From Rebecca billardiae RCC1528 (taxonomy: Eukaryota > Haptophyta): a DNA stretch of 64,000 nt. The stretch covers positions 1,116,001-1,180,000 of the forward strand of contig OZ251236.1 in NCBI GenBank assembly GCA_965240325.2, written 5' to 3'. How positions within the stretch are numbered: position 1 is the first letter of the stretch; each line of letters starts with the position of its first letter. The notes beneath the pieces were generated by a model. It was not told the DNA's origin. It saw only the letters and a program-made list of their open reading frames with translations, and did no database searches. Made by a program: the position numbers and the translations under genes. Shown one piece after another: positions 22,440-31,177 of this stretch.

Positions 22440-24710
22440 CTACAGCAGCTGCGGCGCGACGTGCGCGCCGTCGGCCGTGGGCAGCGCGTTGGCGCGGCGC
22501 CGGCGGGTGCGCGCGAGGAGGGCGGCGCACGCGGCGCCGACGAGGGCGAGCGCCGCGCCGACGCCCAGCGGGAGGCGGAGGGCGGGCGCGGCGGGCGCGC
22601 GGCGCGCGAGCGCGCCGCCGTCGAGCAGGCTGAGCTCGCGCGGCACGCCGAGCGAGAGCCGGTTGATGTGCTGCAGGTTGGCCACCTCTGTCGGCACGGT
22701 GCCGCTCAGCTGGTTCTGGTACGTGATGATGCGCTCGAGGGCGGCCATGCTGCCGAGCTCGGTCGGCACGGTGCCGCTCAGCTGGTTGCGGTACAGCGTG
22801 AGGTCCTCCACGCTCGCCATGCTGCCGATCTCGGTGGGGACGGTGCCGACGAGGCTGTTGCCCAGCAGGTAGCACGAGCGCACCGTGCTGAGCGTGCCCA
22901 GCTCGGTGGGCACGGTGCCGCTCAGCTGGTTCGTCTCGAGCAGCAGCTGAGAGGCGGCGGGCAGGGCGCCGAGCTCGGTCGGGACGGCGCCGCCGATCTG
23001 GTTGTCTCCGAGCAGCAGGTCGCGCACGGAGGCGAGGCTGCCCAGCTCGGTGGGCATCGGGCCGCCGAGCCCGTTGTCCATCGCCATCAGCTGCCCCAGC
23101 TTGCTCAGCCGGCCCAGCTCCGAGGGCAGCGGCCCCTTCAGCCGGTTCTCCTGCAGGTACATGAGCGTGGCGCCGGTGAGGAGCCCCAGCTCTGTGGGCA
23201 CCGCGCCTTCGAAGCCGGCGTCGTTCAGGTACACGCCCTCGACCGCGCTGAGCACGCCCAGCTCGGTGGGGATGGTGCCCTCCCAGCTGTTGCCGTACAG
23301 CCACAGCGCGCCTGCGGGCGGGGCGCGGGAGCACGGAGCGGGGGCGCGGCGCTCGGTGCGGGTGCGCGCGCGCGCACGCGGGTGCACGTGCGCGCGGGTG
23401 CGGGCGCAGGGGCGCGCGCGCGCCGCACCCATGTGGGTAAGGCTGCCAACCTCGGTGGGCAGCGTGCCGGTGAAGCCAAAGTCGTAGAGGTGGAAGTAGA
23501 ACAGCCCGCCCAGCAGCCCCACCTCCGTGGGCAGGCTGCCACCCAGCTTGTTCGCCGTGAGCGAGAGCGACGCCAGCTTGCTCAGACGGCCCAGCTCGGT
23601 GGGCAGCGTGCCTTCAATCTGGTTGCCGCCCAGCGCGCTGCGCGTGTGGGCGCGGGGAGGGAGGAGGCGCCTCGGCGCGCGCACCGCCGCGCGCGCTCGG
23701 CGTGGCGCGCACGCCCCGCGCACGTCCGGCGCGGTGCGCGCTCACATGGTCTGCAGCCCCGAGAGCTCGCCAATGGCTGTGGGCAGCGTGCCGCCGATGC
23801 CCTCGTCTGTGTGCATGCTGCGCGCAGCACACGGGGAGCAGGGGCGCGCAGGGGCGGGCGGGCGGGCGCGCGGGCGCGCGGGCTCGGCCGCGCGGCTCCG
23901 CGCGCCTCGGCGCGGTGCGCGCCGGCGCGGCGCGGCGCGCGCCGGGCGTGCCGCCCGCACATGTACGTGCAGCTCGGCTGCGCTGCGCAGTGCGCGACGA
24001 GGGTCTCGACCGAGGGCGTGGGCGCGGGCGGCGAGGGCGCGGGCGGGTCCTCGCCCGCGACGAAGGTGAGCTCCGCCTTCTTGCCGAAGCTGCCGCCCGA
24101 GGCCATCAGCTTGCCGCCCACCGTGAGCTCGTACTTGCCGTGGCCGTACTGGCAGCACATGCCGTCGCCCGCAGTGTCAGAGCTGAGAGTGCAACAACGC
24201 GCCCGGCGCGGCCCGAGGCGCGCGTGAGCGCGCGAGGCCGGGCGCGGGCGCGCGCAGGGGTTGGGCGGAGGCACGGACGGCGCAGCGCTGGCACGCACAT
24301 CGTGAAGGTGTACGACGCGCCGCGCGTGAGCGTGCCCTCGGCGGAGGCGGAGGCCTTTCCCTCGAGCACGGTCGCGCCGCCCGCGTCCGCGAGGACAAAG
24401 CTCACCTCGTTCGGGTAGCTGTCCGGCTGCGGCGCGCGCGGGCGACGACGGGGGGCGACGCCACGAGGCACCAGTGCGCGCGTGCCGCGACGCGCACCGC
24501 GCACCGCGCGACGGTGAGCGCCAGCATCGGCGCGGGGCGCGCAGATCGGCGTGCGCAGCACGGCCACGAGCGCGCGCGCTGCCGCGTGCTGCGTGCCGTG
24601 AGATCCACCGACACACCGAGCGTGCTGTCGTCTTCGGCAGCGGCGGATGGGACCGGCATGAACCCCATCACGGCGATGAGCGCTCCGAGCGTCACAAGCT
24701 TGGTGGTCAT
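22440..24710 (-). CDS. LRR type I membrane protein (plant-type leucine-rich repeats)
   Basis: Six exons: 24710-24609, 24426-24299, 24182-23961, 23817-23746, 23637-23429 and 23311-22440; introns are 182, 116, 143, 108 and 117 nt. Joined length is 1,605 nt, 534 residues. The signal peptide is MTTKLVTLGALIAVMGFMPV. A small beta domain spans exons 2-3 and contains TFTI-SDTAGDGMCCQYGHG, a cysteine motif often found next to LRRs in algal and bacterial proteins. A Pro-rich linker follows, then about a dozen 24-residue repeats of the type N-x-L-S-G-T-V-P-T-E-L-G from residue about 160. A single hydrophobic segment (LPLGVGAALALVGAACAALLA) and an Arg-rich short tail end the protein. Probably a cell-surface or secretory-pathway recognition or adhesion protein. 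There is no kinase domain, unlike plant LRR receptor kinases. Confidence 0.85.
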
Positions 24711-24854
24711 CGCTCGCCGGCGGTGTGGAGCTGATGATTGGACGCCCGACCGACCGGCGGCCACCCGCGGGAGATTTTCACGATCGAAAGGGGCGCCAAA
24801 GCCGCGTGCGGGCCGTGGGATCCTCTTCAGCACCCGGGATTTCGACGCGCCGAC
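24711..24854. other. Upstream region of the LRR gene, ending in a target-site duplication
   Basis: Contains the promoter side of the LRR membrane-protein gene. Its last nine bases (24,846-24,854, CGCGCCGAC) are repeated at 27,334-27,342, immediately after the Mutator-like element. Confidence 0.7.
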
Positions 24855-27333
24855 CGGCAGCGCTAAATCAGCCCGGGCCGATTTAAGCTTATCTCAGCCC
24901 GGGCCGATTTAAGCGCTTAAATCGGCCCGGGCTGAGATAAGCTCCGCGCGAGCTTATCTCAGCCCGGGCTGAGATAAGCGCTTATCTCAGCCCAGCGGCT
25001 CGCGACTCGGCCGCCGTGGACTCGGAGCGCACGTCGCGCGGTGCGGCCCGCCCGCTCCATGGCTGCACGCGCTGCTGTGTCTTCGGTGGCCACAGGGTGA
25101 AGTGTGCTGAGTCTAGTGGCGGGCGCCCAGCTCCACCCACCCCCTTCTCCCTGGCCCGCCCCGCCTGCCCTCGCCCGCATCGGATGCCTTCCTCGCGCAT
25201 GCAACTCCACGGCGGCAACTCGGCTTGTGGACTTGCTGCCCGCATGAGAAGCATGCAGCCAACACCATGGACGCACCATCGACGTTCGCCAGTTGACCAT
25301 GTCCGCGCGTAGTCGCACGCGGGTGAACACGGCCCGTGCGCTACAGTCGGTTGTGTGCTGTTGCCATTGCACGTTGTTCAAAATGTGCTGAACGTTGCCA
25401 CCGCGGCCGCCGCGCGCGGGCGTACCGGTGCCAGCGGCACAGGCATGGGCACCGGCGCAGCTCCATGGACGATCATGGCGCTGCGGCTAGTGGGCGCGCC
25501 GACGCCGGCACGCCCGCAGCTGTCGGCGCGCACGGCGAGCACGCCAAGCTCGCAGCGCGTGCCGCGGCTCAGGGGCTGGTGCGCACGGACAGCAAGCTAA
25601 GGTTGCGGTGTGCGCCGCGGTCCGCACGCACGCAACGGCCGCCGCATGCGCCACGCGCGCGGTGGCCGCCGCGCGCGCCGCGGTTGCCGCGCGCGCCGTG
25701 GCTGCCGCGCGCGCCGCGGCGGACCAGCGCGCCGCGGCCGTGCGCGACGACCGAAGGCTAGTCTGTGGCGGATAGCGAGCGAGCGCGCCGCCGCGGCCAG
25801 TGAGCGCGCAGCGGCCGGCGAGCACGCTCAGCCTCATCGCGCAACTGTCACGTGTTGGCGCCAGGCTTGATGGGCACCTGCGGCGTTGGGCCAATGGGCA
25901 TCTGTGGCCCGTGCGGTGCGCGCTCGCCGGTTGCGGTGGCGCGCTCGCCAATACCTACGCATGCTGGCGCGGCCTGCTCACCGGTCGCGGTGGCGCAAGC
26001 CCCGGCTGCACCATCCATCCGCGCCGGTTGCGGCGCGCTCACTAGCCGCAGCGGCAAGCTCGCTATCCGCCACAGACTCGCCTTCGGTCGCCGTGCGCGG
26101 GGCGGTCGCGGCGCGTTGGTCGGCCTCGGCGCGCTCGCCGGCCGCGGCGCGCGCGGCAGCCGCGGCGCGCGCAGCAGCCACGGCGCGCTCGCCGGCCGGG
26201 CGCGACGGCCGAGTTACGCTGTCTGCCGCCGTGGCGCGCTTACCGGCCGCAGCGCGCGTGGCAGCCGCGGCGCAATCGCCAGCCGCGCGGCGCGCGGCAG
26301 CCGCGGCGCGCTCACCGGCCGGGCGCGCGCAGCAGCCGCGGCGCACTCGCCGGCCGCGGCGCGCTCGCCGGCCGGGCGCGCTCAGCAGCCGCGGCGCGCT
26401 CGCCGGCCGCGGCGCGCTCGCCGGCTGCGGCGCGCAAGACGGCTGCGGCGCGCGCGGCGGCCGTTGTGTGCACGCGGACCACGGTGCGCGCGGCGACCTT
26501 GGCGTGCTCGCCAAGCGCGCCGAAAGCTGCGAGCGCGACGGCGCCGGTGAGCCCACCAGCTGCGGCGCCACGACCGTCGACAGTGTATTACTCTGCCGAA
26601 GCGCCTGCCACACTTGAGACGCAGCGAGCCGCACACCACAGCTGTCAGCCGATGGTCCAAGCTCGGTCGTGAACCGGCAGCCGCCGCGCAGAGTAGTGCG
26701 CCGCGCGAAGGGACCGTTTCGATCTGACGGGATCGCGATGATTGGCTGATCCAGCGTCGAGCGTGACCGGCAAGTATGCCAAGCTGGGCAAGCACATGCC
26801 GCAACGCGCGAACGGTACAAGGGCAACGTGGTACAAGGGCAACGGCACACGGCAGACAGGTGCACGTGGGCCGTGGCCACATGCGTGCGATTACACATGA
26901 CACACATGTACAGCACACGACGTACAAGTACCCGCGACCGTCGATGGTGGAATCGATGGTGGAACAATGGCGTTGGCTGAGGCCGTTGCATGCGCGAGGA
27001 AGGCATCCGATGCAGGCGAGGGCAGGCGGGGCGGGCCAGGGAGAAGGGGGTGGGTGGAGCTGGGCCCGCCACTAGACTCAGCACACTTCACCCTGTGGCC
27101 ACCGAAGACACAGCAGCGCGTGCAGCCATGGAGCGGGCGGGCCGCACCGCGCGACGTGCGCTCCGAGTCCACGGCGGCCGAGTCGCGAGCCGCTGGGCTG
27201 AGATAAGCGCTTATCTCAGCCCGGGCTGAGATAAGCTCGCGCGGAGCTTATCTCAGCCCGGGCCGATTTAAGCGCTTAAATCGGCCCGGGCTGAGATAAG
27301 CTTAAATCGGCCCGGGCTGATTTAGCGCTGCCG
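24855..27333. mobile_element. Non-autonomous Mutator-like element, copy 1, with 9-bp target duplication
   Basis: 2,479 bp. The termini CGGCAGCGCTAAATCAG... are inverted repeats of about 350 bp (24,855-25,205 and 26,984-27,333), nearly identical except for a 2-nt indel and a few substitutions near the inner end. The outer 150 bp are nested palindromes built on GATAAGCGCTTATC and CCCGGGC cores. Flanks carry a perfect 9-bp direct repeat, CGCGCCGAC (24,846-24,854 and 27,334-27,342). Long terminal repeats with a 9-bp target duplication are the hallmark of Mutator-like elements. The interior is Ala-codon-rich low-complexity DNA with its own inverted segments and no transposase motif, so mobility would need an enzyme supplied from elsewhere. 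Confidence 0.8.
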
Positions 27334-27392
27334 CGCGCCGACCGACCCCTTTCGTTTCCTTTGCTGTGTGCGTCTCTTATTCTTAGTATAAA

Positions 27393-27439
27393 CTCATTCT
27401 ATGATTGAGAGATTCCGACGGTTCCGACTGCCTACTTAC
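27393..27439 (+). repeat. 47-bp direct repeat, copy A
   Basis: Starts CTCATTCTATGATTGAGAGA. Identical copies are at 38,596-38,642 (part of the segmental duplication) and at 45,778-45,824 (independent), in the same orientation. Confidence 0.9.
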
Positions 27440-27677
27440 GCACAACACACTTTTACCTGATGCTCCCCCCCCGACTCCTCTACCGTATTGGCAAATAGGA
27501 CATTGTTCGCGCGCGCGATCTCGATTCTTTGTATGTGGCGTGGGGATTACTTTCATACAAACCGTCCTCCTAGGACAACCTACAAGAATGTGTGGAGAAG
27601 TACTCACTCGCATATGTCTTTCGTATCGCCTTGCCGTTTCGATAACCGACCACGAGCGTCCGCGACATCGGTGTTCC

Positions 27678-28798
27678 CAAGGGAGGTCCGGGCCGGGAGC
27701 TCCTGACCAGCGAGCGGCCAGCGCGAGTGCGCGACGTCACTGCAAAGTTTTCCCTGAGCGCCGGGCGGCGGCAGCGGCGAGGGCGAGTACTCCGCTGGCG
27801 GGGCGCGCACGGGGCACAGCGCTGCGGGCGCGGATGTGCCCGCAGAGCCGGCGCGCGCGGACGGGCTGTTGCGGGAGAGTACTCGGCGCCCTCCTGCGCC
27901 GCGCGTCTTGCGCCACGCCTCTTTCGCCTCGGCTCAGGGCAGCGCGCACATTCGCGCCGCGTCAAGGCCAGCCTTGCCTGCGCCGCAGCCGACCGCGCGC
28001 GCGCCGTGCGCGGCGTGGTCGGGAAGGAACGGGCGCTGCCGCGGGGCGAGGTGGCGACACCATGCGCGCACGCCATGCCGCCCCGTGATGCCGCGAAAGG
28101 GCACGGCAATAGATCTGCACAGCTGTTGACGAGTGCTGATCACTTGTCGTGCCAAGCCACGGACCTGAGCTCGAAGAAGATGATGAAAGAGCATCAGCGC
28201 GAGGAAAGCGTCGCATCCAGCACCTCTACTTGACCACACGGTGATGAATATCCATGTAAGAGTAGCCCGCGCGCCCGTCTGGCACTGTTCTGCGTCTCAA
28301 TGATCGTCCCGACAAGGGTCACGACCGCACGGCCGTGCACACCATTTGTGACAAGTCAAAGAGGCATGCAAACGGACCGACGACACGCTCGTCAAGGCGT
28401 GGCGGGGCGGCATGGCGTGCGCGCATGGTGTCGCCACCTCGCCCCGCGGCAGCGCCCGTTCCTTCCCGACCACGCCGCGCACGGCGCGCGCGCGGTCGGC
28501 TGCGGCGCAGGCAAGGCTGGCCTTGACGCGGCGCGCATGTGCGCGCTGCCCTGAGCCGAGGCCAAAGAGGCGTGGCGCAAGACGCGCGGCGCAGGAGGGC
28601 GCCGAGTGCTCTCCCGCAACAGCCCGTCCGCGCGCGCCGGCTCTGCGGGCACATCCGCGCCCGCAGCGCTGTGCCCCGTGCGCGCCCCGCCAGCGGAGTA
28701 CTCGCCCTCGCCGCTGCCGCCGCCCGGCGCTCAGGGAAAACTTTGCAGTGACGTCGCGCTGGCCGCTCGCTGGGAGCTCCCGGCCCGGACCTCCCTTG
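27678..28798. mobile_element. hAT-like foldback element, copy 1
   Basis: 1,121 bp with inverted arms of about 400 bp (27,678-28,085 and 28,403-28,798) around a 317-bp spacer. The ends are CAAGGGAGGTC and GACCTCCCTTG, and a 7-bp direct repeat GTGTTCC flanks it (27,671-27,677 and 28,799-28,805). CA-GGG-type termini and a 7-8 bp duplication fit hAT-derived foldback or MITE elements. There is no transposase frame. It ends 23 bp before the ATG of the next gene and may therefore supply its promoter or 5' leader. Confidence 0.65.
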
Positions 28799-28821
28799 GT
28801 GTTCCGTCGTTCGAAGCGTGC

Positions 28822-30819
28822 ATGCCACGCCTCCGAGGTTTGCTGACGACGAGACGTGTGGCCCTCGCGGCCCTGGCCGGCGCAACGGCGGTGGCCGCGA
28901 TGGCCGAAAAACCGCCGAAGCCGCCGAGCCCGGCCGCGGTTGTCCTCGAAGCTCTTTGCCGTACGTCGGCCTGCGTCCCAGAGTGGATGCACGGCCCACG
29001 AGAGGAGGTCCAGCGTGCAATTCCGTTCGCACGTGGCGTGGTCCGGCGTGAATCAGCCGGGATGCCGACGGAGCCGCCCGCGACGCGCGGGCTGCACATG
29101 GCGGGCGTCGACCCCCTCGACGCGACGGAGACGCACATCGCCATGTTCACACGCGCGCTGCGCTGCACGCCCGCGCACATGCCCGACGCTCGTGCGTGCG
29201 TCTGGCGCGCGCTGCGCGAGGCGCAGGGCCGTCCCCGCCCGGTGCCCGCTAGGCGACAGCCGCGCGCGACGCGCGGGCTCGATTTGCCGGGTGTCGACGC
29301 CTCCGACGAGACGGGCACCCAAATTGCTGTGCTCGAGCGCGTCACACGCGCCGTGCCCGCGCACATGCATCACGTTCTCGCACGCGCGCAACGCGCGCTG
29401 GACGTGGCACGCCGGCGTGCCGTTGCTGAGCAGCAACATGCGCTCACGGACGCGCGCACACGCGATCGGGCGCTGGCGACGGAGGCGCGCCTGGCGAGGC
29501 GACGCGCGCGCGCGGCACAAGCGCAGCGCGCACGTGAGCGCGCGCGCGCACGCGCCCGCCGAAGCGGAGCTGGCCGGCATGTGTTCGCGCAAGGGCGCCA
29601 GCGCATCTTTGGTGGCGGCGGCCGGGAGCGCACGCGCAGGCGGCGAGGCCGCAGCAGGTCCAAATCTCGGAGCCGGCCGTCACGCGCCTCGCCCAACTCA
29701 CGCGCCGGCGAGCGCCCGGCTGCACCGCGCCAAGCCAACCTCAACAAGGCTTCAATAATGCGCAAGGCGACCGCCCAGCAGCGCCGCGCGCTTGACGGCG
29801 TGCGCGCAGCAGTGGCGCTCGCGGACGGTGGTGGGGCAGAGGGCGCACGACGCGAGGCGTGGGTCGCGAGCGTGCGCGCCGCGTGCTCGGCGTTGCGCGT
29901 GCCCGACGCTCGCACGCACGTCTCCACCGACGACGTCGCGCTGCTCGACGTGGCGATGATGACCGTCGCGCGCGCTTGGCTGCTCCGACACGGCCGCGCG
30001 CCGCCACTGCATCTGCTCGAGGCACCAGCCGCGGCTGAGCTGCGAGCGCTCTCCGCTGTCGCTCGCGCCTCGAAGGCGGAATCGGGCTGGCGAGGCGTGG
30101 CGTTCGCCGTCGCTCACGTGCGGCTACGACGCCAGCGGGCCGCGCGCGCCATCCAACGGCGCGCACGCCCGCTCTGGCGCATCCGCGGCACCGCCGCTGG
30201 CGCGAGTGTGGAGTTGGGCCGGGCGCCGCGGCGCGTGGGCGCGGTGCGCGGCGCGCTCGGCATCGTCTGCATGGAGCGGCGGCGCGCACGGCTGATGGCC
30301 GACGAGGAGATGCTCATGCCCAGTGGCGACTACTTCTACACGCCGATGGCGTACGCGCCGGGTGCGATCGCCGGCGCCGAGCCCGCTTCGTCGCCGCCGC
30401 CGCAGCCGCCGCCGTCGCACGACCGCATCGCGTCGACCTCTGCCGGGCAGCACTCGCGCTCAGCCTCGGGCTGCTGCTCTGCGGCAGGCTGCGCCGCGCG
30501 CGTGGGCCGCCCAGCGCCCGTGGCGGCGGACGTGCTGTACGCGGTGCCGTGCGCGCACGTCGGCGCGCCGCATCGTGATCGTGCGGCGAGTGAGGCGGAC
30601 ACGGCGCGAACGTGCGGAGCTGGCGAGCCGGGCGCGCCCTTGGCGCCAAGTTTGGCAGCGCGCCCGGGCGCGCACGCGGACGGCAGCAGCCAGCTCAGCG
30701 CGCACGTGCGCGGCGCATCGCTGGCCGAGGTGCTGGGCGCGGACGGGCTGGCTGACGTCCTCAGCGTCATAGTAAACTTAAACTGTACAGTGTCAGTGTA
30801 CTGCTGCCGCCGCCGCTAG
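28822..30819 (+). CDS. Unknown Ala/Arg-rich protein with internal repeats, copy 1
   Basis: 665 residues, one exon. The start is the first in-frame ATG (28,822); the open frame continues upstream only through GTG inside the foldback element. The N-terminus MPRLRGLLTTRRVALAALAG looks like a signal or organelle-targeting segment. Two related blocks of about 55 residues follow (ATRGLHMAGVDPLDATETHI... and ATRGLDLPGVDASDETGTQI...), each ending in PAHM and a helical Arg/Ala stretch, and a weaker third one comes later. Then there is a basic Arg/Ser region (RRRGRSRSKSRSRPSR), a helical domain, and an IQ-like motif (ARAIQRRARPLWRI). A poly(A)-like AATAAA lies near 30,868. I do not recognise the family. 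Convergent with the LRR-array gene. Confidence 0.5.
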   Translation: MPRLRGLLTTRRVALAALAGATAVAAMAEKPPKPPSPAAVVLEALCRTSACVPEWMHGPREEVQRAIPFARGVVRRESAGMPTEPPATRGLHMAGVDPLDATETHIAMFTRALRCTPAHMPDARACVWRALREAQGRPRPVPARRQPRATRGLDLPGVDASDETGTQIAVLERVTRAVPAHMHHVLARAQRALDVARRRAVAEQQHALTDARTRDRALATEARLARRRARAAQAQRARERARARARRSGAGRHVFAQGRQRIFGGGGRERTRRRRGRSRSKSRSRPSRASPNSRAGERPAAPRQANLNKASIMRKATAQQRRALDGVRAAVALADGGGAEGARREAWVASVRAACSALRVPDARTHVSTDDVALLDVAMMTVARAWLLRHGRAPPLHLLEAPAAAELRALSAVARASKAESGWRGVAFAVAHVRLRRQRAARAIQRRARPLWRIRGTAAGASVELGRAPRRVGAVRGALGIVCMERRRARLMADEEMLMPSGDYFYTPMAYAPGAIAGAEPASSPPPQPPPSHDRIASTSAGQHSRSASGCCSAAGCAARVGRPAPVAADVLYAVPCAHVGAPHRDRAASEADTARTCGAGEPGAPLAPSLAARPGAHADGSSQLSAHVRGASLAEVLGADGLADVLSVIVNLNCTVSVYCCRRR

Positions 30820-30902
30820 GCTCAGAGTGTCGTCACCGTGCTACTCTCAACTCTGGGAATCTGGTAGAAATAAATTATATTAATAAAATAACAGGCCATG
30901 CA

Positions 30903-31096
30903 CTAATGGCGGGCGGCCGCACGCATGCTGCCGCGCGGCGCCCGCATCACCGACAACTGCATGCACTGCCATTGCCCGAGCAGCGCCAGCGCAGCGCCTC
31001 TAATGGCGGGCGGCCGCACGCATGCTGCCGCGCGGCGCCCGCATCACCGACAACTGCATGCACTGCCATTGCCCGAGCAGCGCCAGCGCAGCGCGG
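30903..31096 (+). repeat. Two tandem 97-bp repeats
   Basis: Perfect or near-perfect 97-bp units starting CTAATGGCGGGCGGCCGC at 30,903 and 31,000, between the convergent 3' ends of two genes. Confidence 0.9.
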
Positions 31097-31177
31097 GTGG
31101 GCCAGTGCTCGTCCCACGCCCTGCCGACGCATGCAGTCTCCCCACCCATCGCCTCTCGGCGGCACCGGAGCTGCACA

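Noticed and set aside
25852-27084. Long frames inside the Mutator-like element as a possible transposase
   Set aside because: They are Ala/Arg/Ser low complexity without a DDE motif or zinc finger and appear in several frames at once.
28606-28821. Upstream extension of the 665-residue protein
   Set aside because: It begins with GTG and lies inside the foldback element's arm; the first ATG is at 28,822.
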